From: Bisporella sp. PMI_857
Taxonomy: Eukaryota > Ascomycota > Leotiomycetes > Helotiales > Helotiaceae
Length of the DNA: 64,000 bases
NCBI GenBank assembly: GCA_021307315.1
Contig: JAJSPD010000087.1
Location: forward strand, 1 to 64,000
Reading direction: 5' to 3'
The position numbers and the translations under genes are program-made. Shown here one piece after another: positions 10,801-21,600 of the stretch. The notes under the pieces were generated by a model. The model saw only the letters and a list, made by a program, of their open reading frames with translations, was not told where the DNA came from and made no database searches. Position 1 is the stretch's first letter, and each line of letters begins with the position of its first letter.

Positions 10801-13800
10801 TCCAAGCTAGATACGAAGAGAATAAGGAACTCATCCGGTATGTCCCAGCGCATGAAGGTCGTTAGCAAAACTAAGAGTCACAGGGCTGCTTTTCATGAAA
10901 GAAACATAATTTTCGTTCATTTAAGACCCCAAGGGCCGGCAGTTTGGACGAACATGGAAGACTGCCTAGCCAAGGGAATCAACATCGGAGCTCAGTACCA
11001 TAATTGCTCGTATCTCTTTCGGTGTTTGCTCTCCCCCAGTGGAGATCCCATTTCAGGAAAGGTTCACATAATGACCCTGATATGCAAGTTGAGCAAGCTC
11101 GACGACATATCTCGTTCGTTTCGCGAAGTCAGCAAATTGCTGAAAGATGTGGGCACTAGCAAAGCTGCTCTTCTTCTCAGACCGCTACGGAACAAAGCAA
11201 TTTTTCCGACTATAAATGGCTCTGGAAAGGACGGATTCGACACGTTACTGGATATGGATGACCAAAGCTGGTTCATTGCAGATGGGGCTCCCATCAGAGA
11301 GGCCTTTCAAGGCAGAATTCCTTTACTCGCCCTTCCAATTCAGGATTTGCCGGCGCTGGAAGATTTGTTTCGCGCACTAAGACTTGAAGGCCGTATGCTA
11401 TCCAAACTAACAACATCCCAAACCGTTGAGAAAGGGCAATCTAAGATAAACTGGCCTTATACGAACTCGCTTCGTTCAAAGAGCCCATTCATTAATGCGT
11501 AAGTGCTCCCCCTGCCATCCAATTGTTGACCACCTCAGGCAAAGCGCGATCCATCATCTACCGGAAGATTGGATAGGATTTTCTATCTCCCTTGTATTAC
11601 TGAATGCCACCCATTTCTAGCTCCATATTTGCTAAGTATCTCCTACAAAGCCTGATGCCGCATTCACTTCAAAATGAAGTGATGATCAAACATCAGATCG
11701 CCCAAATGTGCGTCCGTATTGCCACAAATATATCCCAGGTATTCACAGTGACTCTTGATGGCAATGAGATTAGTGGCGCTCCGATCCCTGTTCAAGTAAA
11801 GGGATCTTCCATTGACAGCACACTTACTCTGACCATGACGGAGGAGTGTGCAGCGGCTGAATGTCCATCTCACGAACTCGTCAGTCTTGTGGCGGACACC
11901 TGCGGCATCAAAGATCTAAAGCACTTGCCACTCCTGTGCATGGCCTTGAGCAAGTCGAGTATAGAGAGCATACATTTGGCCTTCGTACGGCAAGGAATTC
12001 AAGTCGAAGGCTTGGCAATTGGTATGCGTAGAGCCACAACTGCAGGCAAAGCTAATATATGTACACAGATGAACCGAAAATCATAGATCATGCGAAGCGA
12101 AGCGACATGCTACAGATGCCTTCGCCATTCTCGCAGAGGCTAATCGTGGGTGGACCATCCGGATGCTTACCAGAGGCCATTGTATATATACGAGGGAGTG
12201 CTCATCAATCTCAAGTTGAAGATGCTTATGACCAACCCCCAGATCGACGTCTGCCCGTAGTATATGGCACGCAACAAGGTGAGTCAGTACTTGGGAATGT
12301 TCTGCCTAGCCCACTCATCCCTGCGAACCGCGATCCGGACGAACGGGACGACCGGGTCCAGTACCTTGCAGAAGTTATGGTATATTAAGCTCCTCTGGTG
12401 TCAGCACAGAACCTAACGATCGGCAGGTCTCGAAGCTACTGGAAATGTACTTGGGGCAAGCCTACAGCCCAGAAAGAGATTGGACGAGCGACCTTCGCAG
12501 AAGATTTGGGCATGCATCTTTTGCGGGAGCAAAATCATGCGCACCATTCACGCTGAGGAATCCAGCAGTCATAGGTCGAATGACAGACTTTGTCGTCGAA
12601 TATGGGCACTCAAAGACGCTGCATTGGCAAGACAGACTCCGGCGGGGCCAACCAGTCTATCACCTGGACTTGGCTGTCAGCGCAGGAAATAAGCGATCGT
12701 CATTTGCGATGACGACGACGCAACTTGAAAGGGCAAGTATATTATCTGACCGTCAGAAGACCATTTACTAACCATAAAGCCTAGATGCGACATTTTAGAA
12801 TGCACCCTAGCGCATATGAGCGAACAACGGACGTTGTCATTCTAATCAGGGTTAGCGACGTTTACTCTGAAGATCTTCTCTCCATCGATCTCACCGTCGA
12901 TCCTTGGCACCTCCTAGATGCGAATCTCCTGGCTTTCAAGAAGGATTCGGTCATCACCGCATCATTGGGTGAAGATATCGTAGCTTACGCAAACCAGGAG
13001 TGCAGGTTCTCCACCCCCTTCTTACCTTGGGCGTCGTCAACAACTACAGGTGTGCTCCAAAGGGGTTTCAGAATACTGCATAGCCTTGGAGGGAGAGATC
13101 TGTATAGGTACAATGCTCTGATGCCAGGAGACATCCGCTTGCTGTATCTCCTCCCAGGAGAGGCAGGAGATCGACTGCAGGCTGTGATCACCCATGTACC
13201 CTACCACTCCGCAGGGACGTACTCGGCCTTATCGTACGTTTGGGGGACAGATCAGCGAACTCAAGAGCTCATAACCCCTGATGGTGTCCTTCCGATTACT
13301 CTGTCTTTGAGCAGAGCCTTGCGAGGTCTGCGGCCAAAGAATTACGCAATCACGGTGTGGGCAGATGCTGTGTGCATCAACCAGGATGATAGTATGGAAA
13401 AAGTGAGCCAAATTCGTTTGCTGGCACAGATCTTCCAAAGCTCAGCATCCACGTACGCTTTTCTCGGTGGTGGCGACGAAACCGATCCGGCGATGGAGAT
13501 GTTGATGCAGGTACGGTGCAAGTCTGCGCTGGATGAAGGATTAGAGGGGGCCACATGGCCGGTGGATTTACCGGAAGTCCCTTCGTCATGGAGGGGCAGG
13601 TGCATCCCCCCTCTACATGATGCGAGCTGGGCCTCTGTGGAGGCAATGTTTTCTCTTCCGTACTTCCGGAGGGCTTGGGTCATCCAGGAGATTGTTACGG
13701 CACCAAGCGTCAAGGTTATGTGCGGCAAATGGTTGGTTGACTGGAATGACCTTCGCCGCGCCATACAGATCGTTGAACGCGAAGCTCAAATAAGCGAGCA

Positions 13801-14842
13801 AGACTTTTCCCAGCCCAAGTTAAGCTGGAAGCCATTCCAATGCCTCGCGGCACAGCGAGAATGGGAAGCCAGAAATCACCGCTTCAGCCTCATAATGCTA
13901 CTTGAACATTTTCGGTACGCCGAATCAACATTAAGTCGAGATCGCTTATTTGCGTTGCTGGGGCTGGCAACGGATGGTAACGAGGCTGAATTTGAGCCAG
14001 ATTACGACAGACCGTTGAGAGAAGTTGTGCTGAGGTTTGCTCGCGCTTTCGTCCGCCAAGAGAGGGGCATCCAGATGCTCTATCGCGCTGGTCTAAACAG
14101 CCAGTCTGATAGATTTCCATCTTGGGTTCCCGACTGGACTGCGAAGCGACCAGCTGGGCTCTATAACACCTCCGGCACCGGCATCACATTCTCGGCCTCT
14201 GGGCCGGACACCGCCAGCATCGAACTCGGTGCCGAGATGGACGAACTGAGTGTCGGGGGTTACGATATCGATGCCATTGCGAATGTTAGCACAGCATCAA
14301 ACGTGGAGCAAGACTGGGAGAAATACTTTAGTGAAGTGGACGAGATGATTGACTCAGCAGTTTGGAGTCCAGTTCAGGAAGAACGCGCAGACCTAAAGTG
14401 GAAGGTCCCGGTTGCCGGTGCACTCTTCTCTAGGGCAGCGGGTTCTGGTGCGATCAACATGAAATCATATGTTGCTTTCCGAAGCTACATCAAGGGCAGA
14501 AAGAATGGAGAGGGGGTGGAAGAGCGCAACGCTGGCGTCCGTCACGCCACTAATCACTCAAGCAGCGACATGGTAAGCTATATTACGTCGCTTCAGGGCA
14601 TTCTGGAGGGGTGGAGATTTGTGGTCACCAGGAGAGGGTATGTCGGTGTCGTGCCAAATATGGCCCGGGTGGGCGACATTGTGGCCATTCTGAGAGGCGG
14701 GAGTGTCCCCTTCATCCTGCAGAGGAGCATGACGAGAGTCGGGGCTGTACGCCTCGTTGGAGAATGCTACATCCATGGTATCATGGATGGTGATGGTTTG
14801 TGGTTGCCAGGGGTGACAGAGAAAAAGTTCCGGCTTCACTAA
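7870..14842 (+). CDS. NO VEIN-type HSP90-like ATPase + NOV_C (DUF3883) + HET fusion protein
   Basis: Eight exons in register: 7870-8057, 8112-8922, 8976-10837, 10884-11498, 11621-12021, 12069-12379, 12427-12732, 12785-14842, giving ~2183 residues. Residues ~70-310 are a sacsin/NO VEIN-type HATPase: ELIQNADDN (~78-86), LRIDCNEVGF and GEKGIGFKSVF (~140-150). FLIQGDFLLTASRED follows at the exon 2/3 joint. A Lys-rich stretch lies at ~10190-10235. The NOV middle region ends in AECPSHELV. NOV_C occupies ~1390-1545 (YLGQAYSPERDW, FVVEYGH, TDVVILIRVSDVYS, LTVDPWHLL). Exon 8 runs without a stop into a full HET module: IRLLYLLPG, YSALSYVWG (~1643), WADAVCINQ (~1689), AWVIQEIV (~1795), GYVGVVP...GIMDGDG near the end. 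Intron 7 is GC-AG; intron 4 (122 nt) is the least certain. Start ATG 7870 is the first in-frame; 7894 is possible. Family knowledge: GHKL ATPase plus cell-death effector. Role unknown. Confidence 0.85.
12733..12784 (+). other. GC-AG intron 7 of the NOV-HET gene
   Basis: The donor reads AGG|GCAAGT and the acceptor CCTAG|ATG, with a consensus TACTAAC branch site 12-17 bases upstream. Length 52 nt, phase 0. It joins QLER to MRHFRMHP, which restores the continuous NOV_C tail. Reading through would hit a TAA at ~12769. Confidence 0.75.
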
Positions 14843-15837
14843 GGTCCCGAGATTTGTCGTTTGACGGCATTTCATGCTCGAAATATGTCTAGCCCTCCGA
14901 ATGCCTAGAGTAAACTATATAATGGTAGTAGTAGACTTACTGTGAATGACGAATACTAATTGTTCATCACTCTTTTAAGGAGTGAAGGAGCCGTTAGACA
15001 GTCCCACATCTATGTCACGGAACTGACGACATTACTCGAAATTACCCGTATATTTCAGCACTCCATGCCCGCAGATGCGGTGAAATTGATTATTCCGAAG
15101 AGTGAGAAGACGACAAGATGGCCGAATTCCTCGATAAAGACAGGGGGATTATAAGTTTGCGGGTCAATTCAAATATACTATGACTTGATGACGACATCCG
15201 CTGGAGATTGTCCAATTAAATTCTCAGAATCTCATCCCTTCGGGATGTCATCTATAGAACTTGATTCGCCCAGGCAATTTGAGCGATGGGTCGCTTACTA
15301 TAAAACAGTATACAACATGTAGAATGTAAAACCTGGTTTATTCTCTAACATCCCGGCAGCTTGGTTCACCCCTGGGAGCAAGGCGCTTATGCAGTACGGT
15401 ACATAGTATGCATGGGTGTCGATATCCATCTCGGACGTGCCGGCGCTTGTAAGGACTTCAAATCATGAACAGGAAGCAGTTTTCTAACCTAGACTGGGGC
15501 ATTTTGATATTGGAGGGTCGGATCGAGTTGTGTATATTAGTAGTTTGATTTCTCGTTATTTCGGCTTTCGATGTTTATATGCTCTATGTTAATGCAAGTA
15601 TATACTTCCGCACCTTCGAATGATACAAATACTTTCTGAGGCCATATGACCGGCATGTATTCCTCGGGCCGTAAACAGAGTTTTTTTCTAGAATGTTCAG
15701 CGGGCGACATAGGATCCTTCTAACGCGCCTGTTCACCCAATGAATTCTGTCCTAATAACAGCGCGCTTTGATCTAATTTTAGACATGAGCTGATGCGGCT
15801 CTGATTCTAGCTAAAGCCTTTTGGGTTAGACTGTATA
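14843..15837. other. Intergenic between NOV-HET gene and transposon nest
   Basis: No recognisable gene; a 64-codon open frame at 14960-15154 has no motif. The TA at 15836-15837 is the left target-site duplication of the Fot1-like element. Confidence 0.5.
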
Positions 15838-15884
15838 ACCGAGATCCCGTGACAAATCCCGTCCCGCATCAAATCCCACTCAAA
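15838..15884 (+). repeat. Left 47-bp TIR of the Fot1-like element
   Basis: Perfect inverted match to 26530-26576; begins ACCGAG directly after the TA duplication and ends ...CCCACTCAAA. Confidence 0.92.
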
Positions 15885-15910
15885 AATACATTCTATATAT
15901 ATCTTCAAAC

Positions 15911-17143
15911 ATGAATAACTACGCCAAATCAGACGTTATTGACAAAGCTGTTGATTCAATTCGATCAGGGGAGTTTCTAAATGCTTCCCAAGCAGCGGCA
16001 CACTTTGGATGTGATCGTACGTCGATTAGCAAAAGGCTGAAGGGTCAAACCTGTCATAAAGCCTATGCAGACTCTGTTGGCCGACAATGCTTTACAGACT
16101 TTCAGGAACGAGAGCTCATTCGTAGGATTAACTATTTGAGTGAAAGGCAAATGCTTCCTACTAGTAGAATAGTCAGGAACTTTGCGGAAAAGCTAAAAGG
16201 AGAAAGTGTGGAGAAGAACTGGGTCGGCTAATTTGTAGCTCGGCATAAATCGGAACTTAAATCGATGTATTTGCGTAATATTGATAATTTGCGAGTTGCT
16301 GCTGAATATAAGCCTATGTTTCAATTGTTTTATAACAACGTAAGTCACTTGGTTTTGTGGTTGATTTAATATTAATTTTTAAGAAAGTAATTAGCTAACT
16401 AGCTACGTTTCGCAGCTGAAGCGTACAATTGAAAAATATCAAATAACAGCCGACAATATATATAATTTTGATAAAAAAGGATTTCTTATAAAAATAAGTC
16501 GTATAATGAAAAAGATTACAAGCCAACAAGCTATAAATAAGCTAGGTGGAATGAAAAATCGTTAAAACGGCAATCGAGAGTTTATTAGTTGCCTGGCCTG
16601 CATTTCAGCAATAAGGAAAACTATTCTTTCTCTTTTGATCTACAAAGGATCAAATCACTAATTGCAATCTAGTTGGCTTGAAAACGTTAATAAAGATTCA
16701 AATACTTATTTTGCTTCATCTGAGAATGGATGGAGTAGTAATAAACTCGGCATAAAGTGGCTAAAGAAAGTGTTTAATCGCCATACTCAGCCAGCTAGTC
16801 CTCGATCTAGGCGTCTATTAATAATAGATGGCCATTCTAGTTATGTGAATTACGAGTTCGTCGAATGGGCCGATCGCCACCGCATAATCATATTGATTTT
16901 ACCACCATATTCTACACACAAATTGCAACCTCTCGATGTTGGCCTGTTCGGCCCTCTTGCTACAGCTTACTTTGTACGACTCGATATGCTATTGGCGGGC
17001 AGCGGTGGCCTTACAACTATAAGTAAAAGCATGTTCTTTGATCTATTTAAGCCTTCCTTTGATGAAGTTTTTTCCGAAAAGAATATCCAGCATGCTTTTC
17101 AAAAGCCTGGTATTTGGCCAGTCAATCGGGAAGATATAATCAA
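15911..17143 (+). pseudogene. Fot1/pogo-like transposase, 5' part (broken)
   Basis: Starts MNNYAKSDVIDKAVDSI with a psq-type HTH (NASQAAAHFGCDRTSISKRL) and a CENP-B-type HTH ending KNWVG. A stop follows at ~16229, a degenerate intron-like stretch at ~16338-16415, then NFDKKGF (first catalytic Asp), further stops (~16562, ~16650), LLIIDGHSSY (second Asp) and PPYSTHKLQPLDVGLFGPL (third Asp), so the DDD triad is still visible. The frame is cut by the MULE at 17143/17144, after the codons for PVNREDII, and resumes in frame at 25690. The internal stops show it was not functional in its present form. Confidence 0.85.
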
Positions 17144-17225
17144 CGGCAAATATCTCAAATACCATCATTTTTTTGCCAAATATCTCATATACCATACTTT
17201 TTTTGCCGAATATCTCATATACCAC
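17144..17225 (+). repeat. Left 82-bp TIR of the MULE with internal tandem subrepeats
   Basis: Consists of three ~29-bp units of the form GCCAAATATCTCATATACCAT + ACT-rich/T-tract spacer. Perfectly inverted at 25608-25689. More degenerate copies continue inward (17245-17300), giving extended subterminal repeat zones. Confidence 0.9.
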
Positions 17226-17299
17226 CATTTGTCTCTTGGCGCAAAACAGTAATATTTCAGATACCTATCAACAAAACGATAGTATATGAGAAATATTGT

Positions 17300-18431
17300 A
17301 TTTCAAGGACTCGTACGTTGCGCCAAAAGACTAAAGCACTTGACGCACAACAAATATTCGTATATTATCGATTATCCTTCTTTTTGTAACTTCATTATAG
17401 CTATAGCACTTTACGTCGGTGATAATTTTTCTAATATTACGTTAGCAAAAGAAGCAATAAAAGATTTTGTTGCAAATAATTCTGAATCATAAAAAACTAC
17501 TTATTCCGACAAACAACGCTTCAATATTGTATGCTGTACTGCGAATATTTGCAAATTCAGAATTAAAACTGTTAATTCTAAAAAGAAAAGCGTAGTAATA
17601 ACTTACTTGGAACTTTATACTTGTTTTTCTACAAATCACTTCACAGCTTCAAATACGAATAATTTGAAGTTTATAATACTTTATTATCGAGCGTCGATTG
17701 TTAATAATCCTAATATTACTTTTAAACAAATTCAGTCGAATAAACGCTTTTAATTTTTCAACAATATCCTTTACTTTCAAGCGTACCGCGTTAAACAAGC
17801 TGTTTTGAAAAAGCTTTATAGTAATAAAACTGAATTTTTTGCGCTGTTTCCTGGCTATATTGAAAAGTTTAAAAAAGCCGACGAAAGCAATTACGCTGCA
17901 TTTCAAACGCAAACGAATAGAATATTCCAAGCAGCTTTTTTTGCTTTAAGCTTTTTTCGTAAAGCTTTTAAGTATATCCGTCAGTTTTTTGCTATTAATG
18001 GAACTTATACAAAATCTCGGTATCGTATAATATTAATGATCTGCTGTAGAATCAACGCTAACGAGAAAGTTGTTCTTTTAGCCTAAAAATTAGTACTTGT
18101 TGAAAACTAATATTAGTAAAAGTAGTTTTTATATTACTTTAAGCTTGCTTTCTCTGTTACTTTACAAAGCTAGCATACTTTCATTTTTGATCGTAAAAAA
18201 AGAATAGCAAACGCTGTTGCAAAGCTATTTTCTGACGCTATTCATTTTTATTGCTGTCAGTATATTGCGAATAACTTACAGCAAAGATTTAGTAATAGAA
18301 TAAAGCTATTGTTCTGGAAAGCATATAAAGCAAAAACACTTCAATTGTTTCAAGCTGAAATAATGAAAATAAAAAAATTGAGTATCGACGCGTTTAATTA
18401 CTTTTCTAATATCGACAACAAGCTTTAGACT
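17300..18431 (+). pseudogene. MULE transposase, 5' part (decayed)
   Basis: The clearest stretch is 17805-18086: FPGYIEKFKKAD, FQAAFFALSFFRKAFKYIRQFFAINGTYTKS and RIILMICCRINANE, matching the start of the MULE transposase core (usual form: LDgThtKs...mliaigiDaN). The first catalytic Asp position reads Asn (INGTYTKS). Upstream (17430-17760) looks like the N-terminal DNA-binding region with a Cys-rich block, and stops are frequent throughout. The frame is interrupted at 18436 by the gypsy element and resumes at 24528. A dead gene copy. Confidence 0.7.
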
Positions 18432-18436
18432 AAAGC

Positions 18437-18639
18437 TGTCACGGCACGTAGGATTGGAGCAACGGCTCAAAGTAATACGGGTAAGAATCGAGAATAATAG
18501 AACTACAGAACTATGGAAGTAGAAAGGGAAGCCTATATACAGGAGTTCGGATCACGTGACGTGCTACGCGAGTGTCCCCACGGGTGCCTTACAGGCCGTC
18601 AGGCCTTATAGAAGCCGTAGGCGCGCCAGCGCCGTGACA
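18437..18639 (-). repeat. 3' LTR of the gypsy element
   Basis: 203 bp, identical to 24320-24522. The polypurine tract and the Pol stop codon abut it at 18640. Confidence 0.95.
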
Positions 18640-21600
18640 TCACCCCCCCCTTCCGAAAAAGCTTGCCCTCAAGCTTTCTGATGCTTCCGAATCGCCCTCT
18701 AGCTCATCGTAGTCGTCTTTGCCCTGTTCCCATTCCTTGATCCATTTCGGTAAGTTTGCCGGCGGTCCTCTGAGCGTAGGGTTGTGTAGGTGGAAGTCCC
18801 TGAGCTTGTGTGGGCTATACTTGAAATTGGAGGCTGGATACCATTCGGGATCGATATCGTAACCTACCCATTTTGCTCTGTACTGTAGCCGTCGATTACG
18901 GACCCGAACAGCTAGAATTTCTTCTACTTCCCACTCTTCGTCCTCCGTAACCTGTATAGGTGGTTCTGGAACAGGTAATTGGCCTGGTAACGGGTCCATT
19001 GCAGCTTTGCGGAGCAGCTGTGGTGCAAACACGGGGTGTATTCTCAAATTGTCAGGCAGTTGCAGCCGGTAAGAGTTCCCTTCTTGAGCTAGAATTTTGT
19101 AAGGGCCAGCGTTCTGAATGTCGAGCTTTTTACTAGGCCTGTCGGTTTTCCAGTTCCTTGTCGACACGTATACCCAGTCGTTTACACCGAAGTTAATATC
19201 TCTGCGGTGCTTATTTACGGATGCTTCCATTCGTTCTTGAGCTTTGCGGAGCAAGCTACGAGCAGTGTCCCAAGTAAAGTGCATTCTTTTAGCGAAAGCG
19301 GTTGCTTCTTCTACGCTTAGCTTTTCTCTGGCTGTTAAAGGCTCTTTCGGCCTGTTCCAATCATAGGACGTAGTTGGCGCATAGCCGTTGAGCACTTCGA
19401 ACGGGGACAGCATACCTAAGCTTTCATGGGGTAAAGTCAGCTGCGCGTAGTCCATTAAAGCTACTAGGCTCGACCAGTTGTCTTGATAATAATTTATAAA
19501 AGGCCGAAGCCTTTGATCAAGGTACTGGTTCATGATTTCTGTCTGCCCGTCAGTTTGAGGGTGGAAAGCTGTCGAAAGCTTAAGTTTCACTCCGAGAATT
19601 CGGCAAAGCTCGTGCCAAAACGTTGAAATGAACTGGGGACCTCTGTCTGATACAATAGTAGTTGGTGCTCCTCGTGACCTGTAAACGTGATCGATAAACA
19701 GCTGTGCCATGTCTTTTGCGGTTGTCGTTTTGTAACATGGCATCGTTACGGACTGTTTACTGAATCTGTCTATTACTACTAGAACCGAATCGTAGCCGTA
19801 ACGATCCGTCGGGTACGATTTGAAGTCCATGGCCACGTGTTGCCATGGCCTTTCCGGAACTGGCAAAGGTTGTAGCTTGCCCGGAGCTTTGTCTCTGAAT
19901 ACTGTAGCGCGTCTGCACTCTCTACAGTTGTTCATGTATCGTTCTACGTCGGTGCGTAAGCTTTTCCACCAGTATCGTCTAGCTATTACAGCCACAGTCT
20001 TGGTTCGGCCAGGGTGTGCTGCCGACACTTGAGCGTGAGCTTCCTGAATTAACTCCGTGCGGAGATTGTCGATAGGAGGGACTACTAGTCGGCCTTGCCA
20101 CAGCAATAACCCGTTGCTTACAGCCCAGTTTTGTTCTCCGTTCGCTGCTCGCTGACGGTCTGTTGCTAGCTCTGGAGAGCTGCGATTAGCAGCTACAATT
20201 CGATCTGCGAGCACCCATGGGGATAGAGTTTCTGACAAAGTCGTTGCTTGTCCGCTTGTCGGCTTTTCTATTGGTGCGAGTGTGTGCTGCGTATCATTTA
20301 GCAGCTCTGCGCGGATACGGGGGTCGACCTGGTCATCTGTAAGAAACTGTTGCGTGCGATGACGTTTTTTCGTGGCTTGTAGATCTTCCGTATCCTGATC
20401 TCTTCGTGTCAGCGCGTCTGCTTTCTCATTCTTGCGGCCCGGTCGATATGTAATTGTAAAGAAGAATTCGGATAATGCTTCAGCCCACCTAGCCTGGCGG
20501 CCGTTGAGCTCCTTAGAGGTCATAAAATACTCCAGTGCTTTGTGATCAGTAACTACTTTGACTTTGTGGTCGGTTCGTGCTAAATCAGCTCTCCATTGTT
20601 CGAAAGAGCGAACTATAGCTAGCATTTCTTTGTCGTGTATCTGGTAGTTAAGCTCTGCAGGAGTCAAGGTTTTTGAGAAATAGCCTACAGGTTGCCATAA
20701 AGCGTTTTCGTCGTCTGTAGCTCTTTGAGACAATACTCCCGCAATCACCCCGTCAGAAGCGTCTGTTTCCAGCAAAACCTCTTTTTGCGGGTCGTAATGG
20801 GTCAGTACCGGGGCCGTAACCAGCGCTTGCTTCAGCTGCTCGAACGATGCGTGACACTCGTCATTGAAGTCGAATGGAACGTCCTTGCCTGTCAAGTGGT
20901 TCAACGGGCGGGCAATAGCTCCGTAGTCCTTAATGAATCGTCGGTAAAAATTGCAAAAGCCGAGAAATGACTGTATGCCGCGTACAGATGTAGGGGGCTT
21001 CCAGTCAGTAACAATTTGTACTTTCTCTGGGTCTACTTCGATACCGTTAGTAGTCACAATGAACCCTAAGTACTTGGTTCGGGTGACGTTGAATTCGGTT
21101 TTCTTGATATCTACTTGCAGTCCAGCTTCACGAAGTCGTAGTAGCACTTTGCGGACGTGCTCCGTATGCTCTAGCTCGTTCTCTGAATATATCAAAATGT
21201 CATCTAAGTAAGCGGTGCAAAAATCATCGAGGTAATCGAACAATACTTCGTTCATGTAGCGCTGATAAGTTGCAGGGCCGTTGGTCAAGCCGAAAGGTAG
21301 CACTTTGCATTTGTACGTTCCGTAACGAGTACGGAATGTAGTCAGTTCTTCAGAATCGGGGTGTATCCGTATTCTGTAGAACGCTTGTCGTATGTCTAGC
21401 TTGGTGAATACTTTGGCTTTCGTGAGTCGAGACAGAGTTTCGTCAATAAGCGGAAGAGGGTACTGATCTTTACGGGTGATACTGTTGAGTTTGCGATAGT
21501 CGATACACAGCCGTAAGCTTCCGTTAGGTTTTCGTACAAACAGCACTGGCGCTGCAAATGGAGCTTGGCTAGGAGCGATGAAGCCTTTATCCAAGTTGTC

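Noticed and set aside
12785..14842. Met at 12785 as the start of a separate HET gene
   Set aside because: It directly follows a TAG acceptor with a TACTAAC branch, and the first ~45 residues complete the NOV_C domain begun in the previous exon; a HET gene would not begin with them.
17144..17300. CRISPR-like array of ~29-bp repeats
   Set aside because: Spacers are short T-tracts, the block is perfectly inverted at 25608-25689 and flanked by a 9-bp duplication: MULE termini, in a eukaryotic genome.
18437..18639. Gypsy LTR and the 43559/46272/52452 solo LTRs being one family
   Set aside because: They share only TGT-A-C-type ends; lengths (203 versus ~250) and internal sequences differ.
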